From contig JBEQBT010000133.1 in assembly GCA_041639705.1 (NCBI GenBank), positions 1 to 8,847 on the forward strand: a DNA stretch of 8,847 bases. The letters are read 5' to 3'. Position numbers and translations under genes: made by a program. The stretch comes from JARDZI01 sp041639705 (GTDB lineage Bacteria > Bacillota > Clostridia > Clostridiales > Caloramatoraceae). The notes below the pieces were generated by a model, which did no database searches, was not told the DNA's origin, and worked only from the letters and a program-made list of their open reading frames with translations. Every line of letters begins with the position of its first letter. Positions within the stretch are counted from its first letter, which is position 1. Of the stretch, positions 1 through 7,516 are shown piece after piece.

Positions 1-249
1 CTCATTATTCATAGGTAGCCTTAAAAGAACCTTTTTTACAGGTATGTTTACCAGTCTTTTTAAATTACTTATTCTTGAATCCGCAAGCATGGTGATCCCT
101 CCATCAACCATTGCTTGTGCTGCCTCCGGAATTGCACAGAAGCATTTGGTAACTCCCATAATGCTTACTCCTTTAGGAGTAAACAAATCATTCATAACTT
201 TGGAATTATGCTTTAACTTTGACTGGCTTATTTCAATTCTAGGATACAT
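1..249 (-). CDS. orr: Ornithine racemase, N-terminal part (runs off window)
   Basis: PLP-dependent racemase that interconverts L- and D-ornithine and so feeds the D-specific aminomutase encoded upstream. Only the first 83 codons are visible; the frame is open to base 1. The protein starts MYPRIEISQSKLKHNSK and carries the alanine-racemase-like fold-type III N-terminus. The segment MGVTKCFCA (residues 31-39) holds the expected PLP Schiff-base lysine, K35. The motif ADSRISNLKRL near residues 56-66 is typical of this family. The ATG at 249 is preceded by a purine-rich GGGGGGAAATC, a plausible though not ideal ribosome binding site, and lies 12 bases after the stop of the MutL-like gene, so the two are probably cotranscribed. 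Related broad-specificity amino-acid racemases share these motifs; the ornithine assignment rests mainly on the operon. The full protein is expected to be about 350 residues. Confidence 0.88.
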   Translation of the reverse strand, partial: MYPRIEISQSKLKHNSKVMNDLFTPKGVSIMGVTKCFCAIPEAAQAMVDGGITMLADSRISNLKRLVNIPVKKVLLRLPMNNE

Positions 250-261
250 GATTTCCCCCCA

Positions 262-1629
262 CTATTCATTATCAATCTGGAGACTTTTTTTCATCAATTT
301 TAATGTTGCTTCTGGATATTTTCTTAATAGTACTCCTAATGATGCCATTATATAGTTGTTGTCCACCAAAATTTTTGCTTCAGCAGTTGGAAATAGTTCT
401 GTTCCTTTTCCACTTGATGAAATTTTTTCCATTATATCAATTCTGCTTGGTAGTCTTGTTAGTGCACCACCTGTGCCAATAATATATTTTATCTGTGTCA
501 AATCCTTACCTTCTGCTACTGATTTTCGCCCTGCTCCTTCTCCATAAAGCTTTCTTATACTTCCTGCATGTCTTTCAACAGCAGTCAGCACAGCCTCAAG
601 TGTCAATCTCTCAACAAGCTTTATTTCCTTATCAGACTTTGGAATCCCATTATATGTTTCTAGAGCTTCAGTTATATCAAAACCAAGCTCCTTGTTTAGC
701 TTTTCCATTCCAATTCTATCAATAACATTGTATCTATTAATGTAAACTCCAAGATCTCCTTCAACAGTTCTTTTAGCAGTTGGTTCAGGGGCTAAGAGAA
801 TTCTTGATATTTCCTCAGAACCATCAGTTACAGAATGAATGTCAGTAGTTGCACCTCCAACATCTATAACTACAAGGTCTCCTATTTCTTCTCTTAATAA
901 CTTTGCTGCTTCCATTACAGCTCCTGGAGTTGGAATAATTGGTCCTGTGACCATTTCTCGAACCTTCGTCATACCTGGTGCATGAACAATGTGCTCCTCA
1001 AAAACACTTTGAATAACCTTTCTTGTAGGTTCAACATTCAAGAAATCTACTTTTGGATACACATTATCAACTATATACAGCTTTGAACTGGAATTCTTGA
1101 ATATTTCCCTAATCTCCTCCTTATTTTCACAGTTACCTGCATATATAACAGGAATTCCAAGATTTAAATCGAGAATTTTTTCTGCATTATCAAGGGCTGT
1201 ATCCCTTTCACCGTAATCAAGTCCACCTGCAATAAGTATTATATTGGGTTTTATCTCTTGAATTTTATTTAAATCAGTTCTTCTAAGCCTGCCAGCAGTA
1301 ACCATGTGTATTATAGCTCCTGCCCCAAGTGCAGCTTCCTTTGCAGCCTTTGCAGTCATATCATAAACAAGTCCATGAACACTCATTTTAAGTCCACCTG
1401 CAGCTGAACTGGTTGCAAGAAGTTCTTCATATTGAAATTCATTAATTCTTAAATTATTTTTTAAATCCTCAATAGCATATTTTAGTCCAATAGTAACATC
1501 ACCATCAAGTACAGATGTGGGTCCCTGGCCTTGTCCTAAAAACTCTGGATTTGATCCATGAATATTATTAAATGCATTTACAACTGTTGTTGTGCTGCCT
1601 ATTTCTGCTACAAGCACATCAGCCTTCAT
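262..1629 (-). CDS. MutL/GlmL-family actin-like ATPase, probable reactivase of ornithine aminomutase
   Basis: A 455-residue protein of the MutL/GlmL family, ATPases of the ASKHA (actin/Hsp70) fold found beside adenosylcobalamin-dependent mutases. This is unrelated to the DNA-repair MutL. Visible nucleotide-binding motifs are the phosphate-1 loop VAEIGSTTTVVNAF (about residues 7-20), the phosphate-2 motif VVIDVGGATTDIHSV (about 253-267) and the adenosine-type motif IIGTGGALTRLP (about 383-394). The start at 1629 has an AAAGGGG ribosome binding site 8 bases upstream. By analogy with diol dehydratase and glutamate mutase systems, the protein is inferred to exchange damaged cobalamin on OraE for intact adenosylcobalamin. 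This has not been shown from the sequence. It lies between oraE (163-base gap with a palindromic repeat) and orr (12-base gap). Family membership is secure; its exact partner is inferred from context. Confidence 0.88.
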   Translation of the reverse strand: MKADVLVAEIGSTTTVVNAFNNIHGSNPEFLGQGQGPTSVLDGDVTIGLKYAIEDLKNNLRINEFQYEELLATSSAAGGLKMSVHGLVYDMTAKAAKEAALGAGAIIHMVTAGRLRRTDLNKIQEIKPNIILIAGGLDYGERDTALDNAEKILDLNLGIPVIYAGNCENKEEIREIFKNSSSKLYIVDNVYPKVDFLNVEPTRKVIQSVFEEHIVHAPGMTKVREMVTGPIIPTPGAVMEAAKLLREEIGDLVVIDVGGATTDIHSVTDGSEEISRILLAPEPTAKRTVEGDLGVYINRYNVIDRIGMEKLNKELGFDITEALETYNGIPKSDKEIKLVERLTLEAVLTAVERHAGSIRKLYGEGAGRKSVAEGKDLTQIKYIIGTGGALTRLPSRIDIMEKISSSGKGTELFPTAEAKILVDNNYIMASLGVLLRKYPEATLKLMKKSLQIDNE

Positions 1630-1688
1630 TTATAAAACCCCTTTCAGGCTTTTCATGTGTTGCCATATCGCATATATGAAAGCGTAAC

Positions 1689-1743
1689 TGTCATCCTGAA
1701 CGCAGTGAAGAATCTAAGATCCTTCACTGCGTTCAGGATGACA
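1689..1743. repeat. Palindromic dispersed repeat, copy 1
   Basis: A 55-base element with perfect 22-base inverted arms, TGTCATCCTGAACGCAGTGA(AG) at 1689-1710 and its reverse complement at 1722-1743, around an 11-base centre. The centre is itself partly symmetric (ATCT/AGAT). It fills the middle of the 163-base gap between oraE and the MutL-like gene. The arms closely match those of the element at 6192-6262 (one or two differences per 22-base arm). No T-run follows it on either strand, so it does not look like an intrinsic terminator. In mRNA it would form a very stable hairpin. It resembles the small palindromic MITE-like repeats that begin TGTCATCCTGA in many bacterial genomes; that comparison is from memory. 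Confidence 0.85.
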
Positions 1744-1792
1744 TGGGAAATGTTTCATATTAATAACAATACAGCTCCAATATGAAAACTAC

Positions 1793-3997
1793 CTACCTTA
1801 ATCCCTTAGCCTCTAATTCTCTTCTCTTTTTTACAAGCAAGGTTGCAACATGAACTCCCTTAGTTCCTCTTCCGAAACCTGCATCCACTCCAGCTTCTAC
1901 AGCAAGATCATTAGCGACCTGTGTTCCTCCAGCAACTAATATCAATTTTTCTCTTACACCCTTTTCAATACATAGCTCGTGAATTCTCTTCATATTTTTA
2001 TAATGTGTATTATCATGACTTATAATTGTACTTGCTAGTATTGCATCTGCATTTGCTTCAATAGCAGCATCAACCAATTTTTCAACAGGTACAGAAGTTC
2101 CTAGATAAATACATTCCATACCATATCCTTCAATACCGCCATGTTTAATATCTAAAATTTCTCGCATTCCAACTGAATGTTCATCATCTCCAACTGTTCC
2201 TGCAACTATTTTCATTGGCATTCTCTCTATATCTTCTCTTATTTCATCATTAGTCATAATTTCAGGCTTTGGTGGAATATATAATTTAGTAACGTCAATC
2301 TCAAATGGAACTCTACCCTTAATCTCAACTAGAGTACCCTCTGCATCCTGCATTATTTGCTTATGAACTATTTCCACATCTATAAGCCCAAGCTTTTTAC
2401 CTATTTCTACTGCTGCAGCTTCAGCTGTCCTTTCATCAACGGTCAGCATCATTGTCTGCAGTACATATCCATCTCCTGCCCATTCAACCTCTGGCTTAAC
2501 ATGTTCTCTTTCCCAGTATTTTCTTGATTCCTTTAATCTGTTATTAACATTATCTTCCTCATCTAACTCGTCAATATAAACTATTTTTTCAGGAACTTCT
2601 AATGTTGATCCATTTATCAATTCAGACGGATTTGTTACATTATTTGGAAGATTGTTATAGCCATAATGAGCTGTTACAGGTGCCATATAGTCCTTATCTC
2701 TTGGATATACTGTTCCTGCTCCAAGTCCACCATCAATTTTTCTAACTATACCATCGCCGTTTCTTTCTGGATAATAACCTGAATCAACAAAGAATCCTTC
2801 TTCTACAGCTTTAAAATAACCACCAACCTCAATGATTTCTTCCATGAAAAGTACTGCTCTTTCCTTTATTTCTCTAGCTTTTTCACGGAGATAACCATCC
2901 TTTTTAAGTTCAACCATTTCCATTAATCCGTCCATACCTGCAAATGCCTGCTTTGCAGTGCTAATAGCAGCAATATTGTTATAATGCCATGGAACATTTC
3001 TACCCTCGTCAGGAGTAATAGTGGACTGTATATCTGCACTTGTTAATTCTGAGGTTAATAGATTTAGAACATGGGTTACAGTAGCTTCTCTAGTATCTGA
3101 TTCCATGTACTTAGTGTTCATTTGAGCTCTCATTTTATAGTCATGAAAAAAGTCTCTTAGTGCAACAGCATATGGTAAATCCAACCTCATAGAAGGTGCT
3201 GGTGGTGCAGTAGGAGGAACAGTTGAAAGGCAAATATTACTTGGATCCATTCCAACCTTTCTTGAATAAACAGAATTAAGAGCATGCTGAACCATAAGTT
3301 CTGGTACAACCTTCCATGCCTGTCGAGCAGTAGCATTGGCATTATGTGCTCCATCTATCTGTGCCATATCTGCCCATGTCATAACCTTTTTAGCTTCAGC
3401 TGCATCAACAAAGCTTCTAATCATATTTATATTTCTATATAAAACATTATATTGTGGATCCTGGTGAGCTCCATTTACTCCCTCTTCTGCAAACATAACA
3501 GCAATATCAGGACCTGCCTCTCCTGAAACATATGAATGATAGTTTAGTGGACGTCCTACTTCCTTTTCTATCATATCAAGAGCTTTTCTCTGAGCTCTAA
3601 CCTGTTTCCTTGTAATTGGAATTCCACCAATTCCCTGGGGAGTACCTTCTATAAGTCCATCGTAATGACTTTGACCTGCAGTTCTAATAACCATAATATG
3701 GTCTGCTCCATGCCATGCAGCCATTCTCATTCTTCTAATATCATCCTCAAATCTACCTGAAGCAATTTCAGTTGTAATTATTGCTTTTGGTTGGGGATCT
3801 ATATTATTAAAATATTTTGATGAGGGCAAGCCATAGCTATTTTGGAGTGGTTTACTCATTTCATGGAATTCAAATGGTCCCATTTCAAGGTTAGGGGCTG
3901 GTTCTCTCCAGTGCCACCCTCTTCTCGTTGGTCTATATTTATCCAAATCTTTTAATATCTCATCTACATTTATCTTTTCATCTCTTCTAATAGTCAT
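1793..3997 (-). CDS. oraE: D-ornithine 4,5-aminomutase, large (PLP/B12) subunit OraE
   Basis: Catalytic subunit of the cytoplasmic adenosylcobalamin- and PLP-dependent enzyme that converts D-ornithine to (2R,4S)-2,4-diaminopentanoate. At 734 residues it has the expected family length. The N-terminal and central part (about 1-480) is the TIM-barrel-like substrate domain, with YHSYVSGEAGPDIAVMFAEE at about 153-172. The C-terminal Rossmann-type cobalamin domain (about 590-720) has the B12 motif D605-E-H607-S-V-G610, with H607 as the predicted lower cobalt ligand. K618 in DIKHGGIEGYG lies 11 residues later, the same spacing as the H618/K629 pair known in the Clostridium sticklandii enzyme, so it is the predicted PLP lysine. 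The loops STIISHDNTHYKN and LVAGGTQVANDLA fit the same domain. The ATG overlaps the oraS stop in TAATG, with GGGAGG as ribosome binding site inside oraS, indicating translational coupling of the two subunits. No damage is apparent. Confidence 0.97.
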   Translation of the reverse strand: MTIRRDEKINVDEILKDLDKYRPTRRGWHWREPAPNLEMGPFEFHEMSKPLQNSYGLPSSKYFNNIDPQPKAIITTEIASGRFEDDIRRMRMAAWHGADHIMVIRTAGQSHYDGLIEGTPQGIGGIPITRKQVRAQRKALDMIEKEVGRPLNYHSYVSGEAGPDIAVMFAEEGVNGAHQDPQYNVLYRNINMIRSFVDAAEAKKVMTWADMAQIDGAHNANATARQAWKVVPELMVQHALNSVYSRKVGMDPSNICLSTVPPTAPPAPSMRLDLPYAVALRDFFHDYKMRAQMNTKYMESDTREATVTHVLNLLTSELTSADIQSTITPDEGRNVPWHYNNIAAISTAKQAFAGMDGLMEMVELKKDGYLREKAREIKERAVLFMEEIIEVGGYFKAVEEGFFVDSGYYPERNGDGIVRKIDGGLGAGTVYPRDKDYMAPVTAHYGYNNLPNNVTNPSELINGSTLEVPEKIVYIDELDEEDNVNNRLKESRKYWEREHVKPEVEWAGDGYVLQTMMLTVDERTAEAAAVEIGKKLGLIDVEIVHKQIMQDAEGTLVEIKGRVPFEIDVTKLYIPPKPEIMTNDEIREDIERMPMKIVAGTVGDDEHSVGMREILDIKHGGIEGYGMECIYLGTSVPVEKLVDAAIEANADAILASTIISHDNTHYKNMKRIHELCIEKGVREKLILVAGGTQVANDLAVEAGVDAGFGRGTKGVHVATLLVKKRRELEAKGLR

Positions 3998-4368
3998 TAT
4001 TTAGTACCTCCCTTGAAAATCTCCACTGCCATGTCCCAGTGTTGACCTTCTGCCATTTCACGTCCAACCTCTCTATAGTCCCTGTTTAGTATTCCGGCAA
4101 TCTTCCAAACTATGTGTCCAACACCCTTTCCCATAAGTCCTCTATCTATTGTATTATCAACAATTTCTTTAGCCTCAAGGCTTGAAAAACCCATTCTAAG
4201 CAAAACAGATCTTTCTATTGAGGGGGTTGTATTATTATTTGCAAGCTCAAGAAGTGGATTTACTACTTTTTCGGTCATTTCCCAGAATCTCTTCTCTAGT
4301 TGCTCATCTGTTAGGTTCTTCAAACGCTCTCTTCTTATATCAAAATCATCAGCTCTTTTGATTGGCAT
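3997..4368 (-). CDS. oraS: D-ornithine 4,5-aminomutase, small subunit OraS
   Basis: The 123-residue small subunit of ornithine 4,5-aminomutase, close to the roughly 12-13 kDa known for the family. It forms a heterodimeric unit with OraE and is needed for activity but carries no cofactor motif of its own. The sequence is charged and helical (DDFDIRRERLKNLTDEQLEKRFWEMTEKVVNPLLELA), with a conserved-looking C-terminal stretch GKGVGHIVWKIAG followed by REMAEGQHWDMAVEIFKGG. The start at 4368 is set by a strong AGGAGG six bases upstream that overlaps the ortB stop codon. Its own stop overlaps the oraE start by one base. Identity is clear from length, sequence character and position directly before oraE. 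Confidence 0.95.
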   Translation of the reverse strand: MPIKRADDFDIRRERLKNLTDEQLEKRFWEMTEKVVNPLLELANNNTTPSIERSVLLRMGFSSLEAKEIVDNTIDRGLMGKGVGHIVWKIAGILNRDYREVGREMAEGQHWDMAVEIFKGGTK

Positions 4369-4378
4369 ATAAATCCTC

Positions 4379-5812
4379 CTATCCTATTTTTATTTTTAAT
4401 TCCTTTATTGTATCCAAAACGAATTCTCTATCTGACTTTGTGTCCTCAATAAGGAATTCGATGTCCTCTTTTGTTACTTTTTCTACCCTGAAATTATTTA
4501 TACAGTTTTTTATATATGATTTTCTAAGCTTCTCCATATCTACCTTTTTTGCCTTTATCATAGTTGGATGCTCAGGAAGAATAATATTTTTCCCTGGTAC
4601 TTCCTCCTCAGGATTTCCAAACTTAACTTCCACTCCCATTTGCCTTGCAAAGCTAAGTTGAGCTAGTGGATGCTTCCCTGCTCCTGTATATTCGGTTTCC
4701 TGTACAACTATTACTTGATCCCTGTCCATTTCCATTGATAATGCAAATGCTGCGGTAAGAGATGTATTTCCTGCTGGTCCCCTTTCCATTCCTTCAAGCT
4801 GTGCTAGAGCTTCAGTTATATAGAATACTTCACCTTGAGTAATTGTATAGTATTCATCTAAATATCTTAATGGTCTTGCAGCACTTCTTGGAACATCTGA
4901 TCTATCTGGCCATGTGGCAAATGGCACTCCAAAACCAGTGTGTCCTGTTGTAAATGACTTTCTATTAAAATCATGGTCAGAAGCCATATGTAATCCAGAT
5001 AGGTCAACACTTGCTCCTATTACTTTTGTATTAAGTGCCCCTGCCTTTATAAGTCCTCTTGCAGTACCACTAACATTACCACCACCTGAATGGGTTATAA
5101 GAACTGCGTCTGGATCCTTTCCATTTATCTCCCTGGATTGCACTGCAACCTCATAGCCTAGTGTTTCAACTCCCCCAATCCCAAGTGGAGAATAAAGTGA
5201 TGAATTAAAATATCCAGTCTCCTCCAGAATTTTTAAGTAAGTATAAAACAATTCAGGTCCAACTGTTAGCTGTACCACCTCAGCACCAAGTGACTCACAC
5301 TTTCTTTGCTTTTCAAGTATTTCTGGCTGTCCTACTTTTTTTGAATCATAGCATTCTTGAACTATTATGCACTTTAGGTTCATCATTGCAGCCTGTGATG
5401 CTACTGCTGAGCCATAATTGCCACTTGTTGCTGCCATAACACCCTTATATCCATATTTTTTAGCATTATAAACAGAAATCGATGCCCTTCTATCCTTAAA
5501 GCTTCCTGATGGATTACATGACTCATCCTTTATAAATATCCTGGCTCCCTTCCCTTTTGGGGCAATTTTTCTAGCCAAAGCTGTAAGATTTTTTAATTCA
5601 AGCAGCGGTGTATTACCAACTCCTGTTTGGCTTTGAATATCCTGAACCTCCTGAAGACTGTATCCTACGTCCCTCATCATTCTTTCATAGTCAAATGAAA
5701 TGCTTCCACTTTCATATATTGAATAATCAAGTCTAACAGCAGACTTCATTATCTCATTTCTTCTTCCCATAACTCCTAAATAACTCATATCCCTAATCAT
5801 TAGATTCACCAT
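4379..5812 (-). CDS. ortB: 2-amino-4-oxopentanoate thiolase, PLP-binding subunit OrtB
   Basis: Large subunit of the thiolase that cleaves 2-amino-4-oxopentanoate with CoA into acetyl-CoA and D-alanine. It is a 477-residue fold-type II PLP protein related to threonine synthase. Visible motifs are KDESCNPSGSFKDRRAS (about 95-111), with K106 as the predicted Schiff-base lysine; the cofactor-cradling ATSGNYGSA (128-136); and the glycine-rich phosphate loop THSGGGNVSGT (240-250). A late segment, QETEYTGAGKHP, also looks family-typical. The start is uncertain. ATG 5812 gives a 20-base overlap with ortA and has AAGAGG about 11 bases upstream; an in-frame ATG at 5800 (overlap ATGATTAG) has AGAGG at a similar distance. 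Either way the gene is translationally coupled to ortA. The stop is 10 bases before oraS. Threonine synthase is ruled out as the function by the adjacent OrtA and the operon. Confidence 0.95.
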   Translation of the reverse strand: MVNLMIRDMSYLGVMGRRNEIMKSAVRLDYSIYESGSISFDYERMMRDVGYSLQEVQDIQSQTGVGNTPLLELKNLTALARKIAPKGKGARIFIKDESCNPSGSFKDRRASISVYNAKKYGYKGVMAATSGNYGSAVASQAAMMNLKCIIVQECYDSKKVGQPEILEKQRKCESLGAEVVQLTVGPELFYTYLKILEETGYFNSSLYSPLGIGGVETLGYEVAVQSREINGKDPDAVLITHSGGGNVSGTARGLIKAGALNTKVIGASVDLSGLHMASDHDFNRKSFTTGHTGFGVPFATWPDRSDVPRSAARPLRYLDEYYTITQGEVFYITEALAQLEGMERGPAGNTSLTAAFALSMEMDRDQVIVVQETEYTGAGKHPLAQLSFARQMGVEVKFGNPEEEVPGKNIILPEHPTMIKAKKVDMEKLRKSYIKNCINNFRVEKVTKEDIEFLIEDTKSDREFVLDTIKELKIKIG

Positions 5813-6098
5813 CCTCTAATATGCCTCTTAGTTGAATTCCTACTTTTAAAAGCTCTGGAACAAATTCCCCAAAGCCATATTTATAGCTAGGATTAACTTC
5901 AACTAAAGTACCTATAATATCTCTTCCAGTAAGAGTTGTAATTTCAACCTCTTCACCTATATTAGAATCCTGTTTTAGAAAACCCTTAACCCAGAGCTCT
6001 AGGGGAACCTTTTTAGTATCCTCAGGAAGATAGTCTGGCCTTTCTTTAGGATTAAGCACTATTTGATGAATTTGTACCCATTCACCTTTTTTAACCAT
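5793..6098 (-). CDS. ortA: 2-amino-4-oxopentanoate thiolase, small subunit OrtA
   Basis: The 101-residue partner of OrtB in 2-amino-4-oxopentanoate thiolase. It has no recognisable cofactor motif and looks like a small beta-rich protein. Recognisable stretches are GEWVQIHQIVLNPKERPDYLPEDTKKVPLELWVKGFL near the start and EEVEITTLTGRDIIGTLVEVNPSYKYGFGEFVPELL in the second half, both typical of OrtA. The start at 6098 follows an AAGGAG ribosome binding site about eight bases upstream. The 3' end overlaps the start region of ortB, as expected for two subunits made in equal amounts. It is preceded by a 208-base gap from ord that contains a palindromic repeat, so it may be reached by readthrough from the ord promoter. 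Confidence 0.94.
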   Translation of the reverse strand: MVKKGEWVQIHQIVLNPKERPDYLPEDTKKVPLELWVKGFLKQDSNIGEEVEITTLTGRDIIGTLVEVNPSYKYGFGEFVPELLKVGIQLRGILEDGESND

Positions 6099-6115
6099 TT
6101 ATATCACTCCTTATT

Positions 6116-6132
6116 TAATTGATGGTCAATTA
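6116..6132. repeat. Small inverted repeat just upstream of ortA
   Basis: Seven-base perfect arms TAATTGA / TCAATTA around a TGG centre, ending a few bases before the ortA ribosome binding site. It could be a weak mRNA hairpin near the translation start or a protein-binding dyad. The arms are AT-rich and short, so chance is a real possibility. Confidence 0.35.
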
Positions 6133-6191
6133 TCAAAAATTGTATTAGACATCTTACCAGGCATTGCTATGAAATTTACTGCCAGTTGCTG

Positions 6192-6262
6192 TGTCATCCT
6201 GAGCGCAGCGAAGGATCTTTCCCAGGATGCCTATAAGATACTTCACTACGTTCAGGATGACA
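6192..6262. repeat. Palindromic dispersed repeat, copy 2
   Basis: A 71-base inverted repeat between ord and ortA. The left arm at 6192-6213 begins TGTCATCCTGAGCGCAGCGA, and the right arm at 6241-6262 is an imperfect reverse complement with three differences over 22 bases. The right arm differs from the arms of copy 1 (1689-1743) at one position, the left arm at two. The 27-base centre is longer than that of copy 1. No T-run follows, so it is not a clear terminator. It would form a hairpin in the ord-ortA transcript. I saw no target-site duplication at the flanks and no coding capacity inside, consistent with a non-autonomous MITE-like element. Confidence 0.82.
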
Positions 6263-6306
6263 TGGTGCATAACATACTAGGCTTACATGAAATGAAATAG
6301 CCTAAA

Positions 6307-7356
6307 TTATTCCTCAATAAGCTCTCTCATATCTCCCATTATTGCTCTTGGAACTGGAAGATCTATCATTGACTTTAGACCTGGTCTTGCATTAATAACA
6401 TGAGGAATCATGTTTACGCACATTGCAATTGTACCAAGTCCTCCTTCAACCTCTGGCTTATTAGCCATATGGATTGCTGGAGTTCCTTTAATAGTTATAT
6501 AGTCACCTGTTTCTGTTCCTTCCATTTCAGGTTCTATCTGCTGAGGATGAATCATGTCAATTTTAACTTCACCATTAACCCATCCCTGACCTGTCATAGT
6601 GACTCCTGCTACATCCCCAGCTGCAGCAAAACCATAGGTAGCCTTTCTATCTACAGTAGTTACAATAGGCTTCATCTGTTGTTCAAATTTTTCTACCTTC
6701 CAGCCAATTGCATCAGCAATCATATTTACTGATTCAGCAAATCCAACATGACCTGCTAAGGTTCCATCCTTTACACCATTTTCAAATGCTTCAACTGTTA
6801 TTCCTACTCCTTGTTCTTCCATAACTGCTGGTCCAAATGGTGAAAGGCTGTTTACTCTCTTAGCTTCAATATGTTCAACATCTATCATACATCCTGTTAG
6901 ACAAACCACTAATAAATCCATCATAAGTCCTGGATTTATACCTGTTCCAATAACTGTTACTCCATTTTCTTTTGCAATTTGATTAAGTTCTTCTGCTAAT
7001 CCTGGATTTTGTGCCCTTGGGTATGACATCTCCTCTGCTGTTGAAATTACATTTACCTTTTTTTCAAGCAGGTGCTTCAATTTTGGAAATGCATTTTTTG
7101 TAAATGAATCTGTTGCTGTAATACAAAGATCGCAGCTTTTCTCAGTAACTACTTCATCTATATTTGCCTTTATTATAACATCTGCTCTATTTCCCTTTTC
7201 AATTCCTAGAATTTCATAAATGCTTTTCCCTACTCTAGCAGCGCTATTATCACAAACACCAACAATGTCCACTCCTTTTTTATTAAGCAGCACTCTTGCC
7301 ATGCCACTGCCCATTGCACCAAATCCCCAAATTGCTACTTTAATATTTTTTCTCAT
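6307..7356 (-). CDS. ord: 2,4-diaminopentanoate dehydrogenase
   Basis: Oxidatively deaminates 2,4-diaminopentanoate to 2-amino-4-oxopentanoate with reduction of NAD(P)+, the third step after racemisation and amino migration. The 349 residues match the known enzyme length. An N-terminal Rossmann fold is shown by VAIWGFGAMGSGMARVL, with G11-x-G13-x-x-G16. D36 at the end of the second strand (IVGVCD) would fit NAD binding, although characterised relatives accept both cofactors. Further family-like stretches are CITATDSFTKNAFP and VIGTGINPGLMMDLL (about 135-149). The overall architecture is that of the dihydrodipicolinate-reductase-like dehydrogenases. The start at 7356 is fixed by AGGAGG seven bases upstream. 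It is the first gene after the sigma-54 promoter at 7399-7415, about 30 bases downstream of the predicted transcript start. Confidence 0.95.
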   Translation of the reverse strand: MRKNIKVAIWGFGAMGSGMARVLLNKKGVDIVGVCDNSAARVGKSIYEILGIEKGNRADVIIKANIDEVVTEKSCDLCITATDSFTKNAFPKLKHLLEKKVNVISTAEEMSYPRAQNPGLAEELNQIAKENGVTVIGTGINPGLMMDLLVVCLTGCMIDVEHIEAKRVNSLSPFGPAVMEEQGVGITVEAFENGVKDGTLAGHVGFAESVNMIADAIGWKVEKFEQQMKPIVTTVDRKATYGFAAAGDVAGVTMTGQGWVNGEVKIDMIHPQQIEPEMEGTETGDYITIKGTPAIHMANKPEVEGGLGTIAMCVNMIPHVINARPGLKSMIDLPVPRAIMGDMRELIEE

Positions 7357-7398
7357 GTTAATTCCTCCTATAACCGTTTTTAAACTTAATATTAATAA

Positions 7399-7415
7399 TG
7401 CAATTTTTATGCCAA
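7399..7415 (-). promoter_or_regulatory. Sigma-54 (-24/-12) promoter of the ornithine operon
   Basis: Read on the minus strand the site is TTGGCATAAAAATTGCA, a near-perfect match to the TTGGCAC-N5-TTGC consensus, with exactly ten bases between the -24 GG and the -12 GC. Transcription would start near 7388, giving a leader of about 32 bases that includes the ord ribosome binding site. A sigma-54-dependent activator gene directly upstream supports this reading. TTGGCA could also serve as a -35 box with TATTAA about 18 bases later, a weaker alternative. Confidence 0.85.
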
Positions 7416-7516
7416 GTTTTACTAGAGTAAATTAAAAATATTTAGAATATAGATTCAATTACGACCGAAAAGCCTGCATATTTATTATTATATTTTGTAC
7501 ATTTTACTTATTTAAT

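Noticed and set aside
44..725. Several plus-strand open frames opposite orr and the MutL-like gene
   Set aside because: They are antisense shadows of clear minus-strand genes, lack ribosome binding sites and show no recognisable protein features.
262..1629. DNA mismatch repair MutL
   Set aside because: The protein has actin/Hsp70-type phosphate motifs and no GHKL ATPase motifs; the shared name is coincidental.
1689..1743. Reading the first palindromic repeat as an intrinsic terminator of oraE
   Set aside because: No T-run follows the hairpin on the minus strand, and the functionally linked reactivase and racemase genes lie downstream.
4112..5156. Plus-strand frames opposite oraS and ortB
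   Set aside because: Low-complexity Ser/Phe/Ile-rich translations typical of the antisense strand of AT-rich genes; the minus-strand proteins are unambiguous.
4379..5812. Annotation of the PLP protein as threonine synthase or cysteine synthase
   Set aside because: It shares the fold and motifs, but coupling to ortA and the ornithine operon identify it as OrtB.
6099..6191. An internal promoter for ortA (TACAAT box)
   Set aside because: No convincing -35 box lies at the right distance, and no second -24/-12 element was found.
7388..7415. Sigma-A promoter TTGGCA-N18-TATTAA overlapping the -24/-12 element
   Set aside because: The -10 box is weak, whereas the -24/-12 match and spacing are essentially perfect and a sigma-54 activator is adjacent. 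It is kept only as an alternative.
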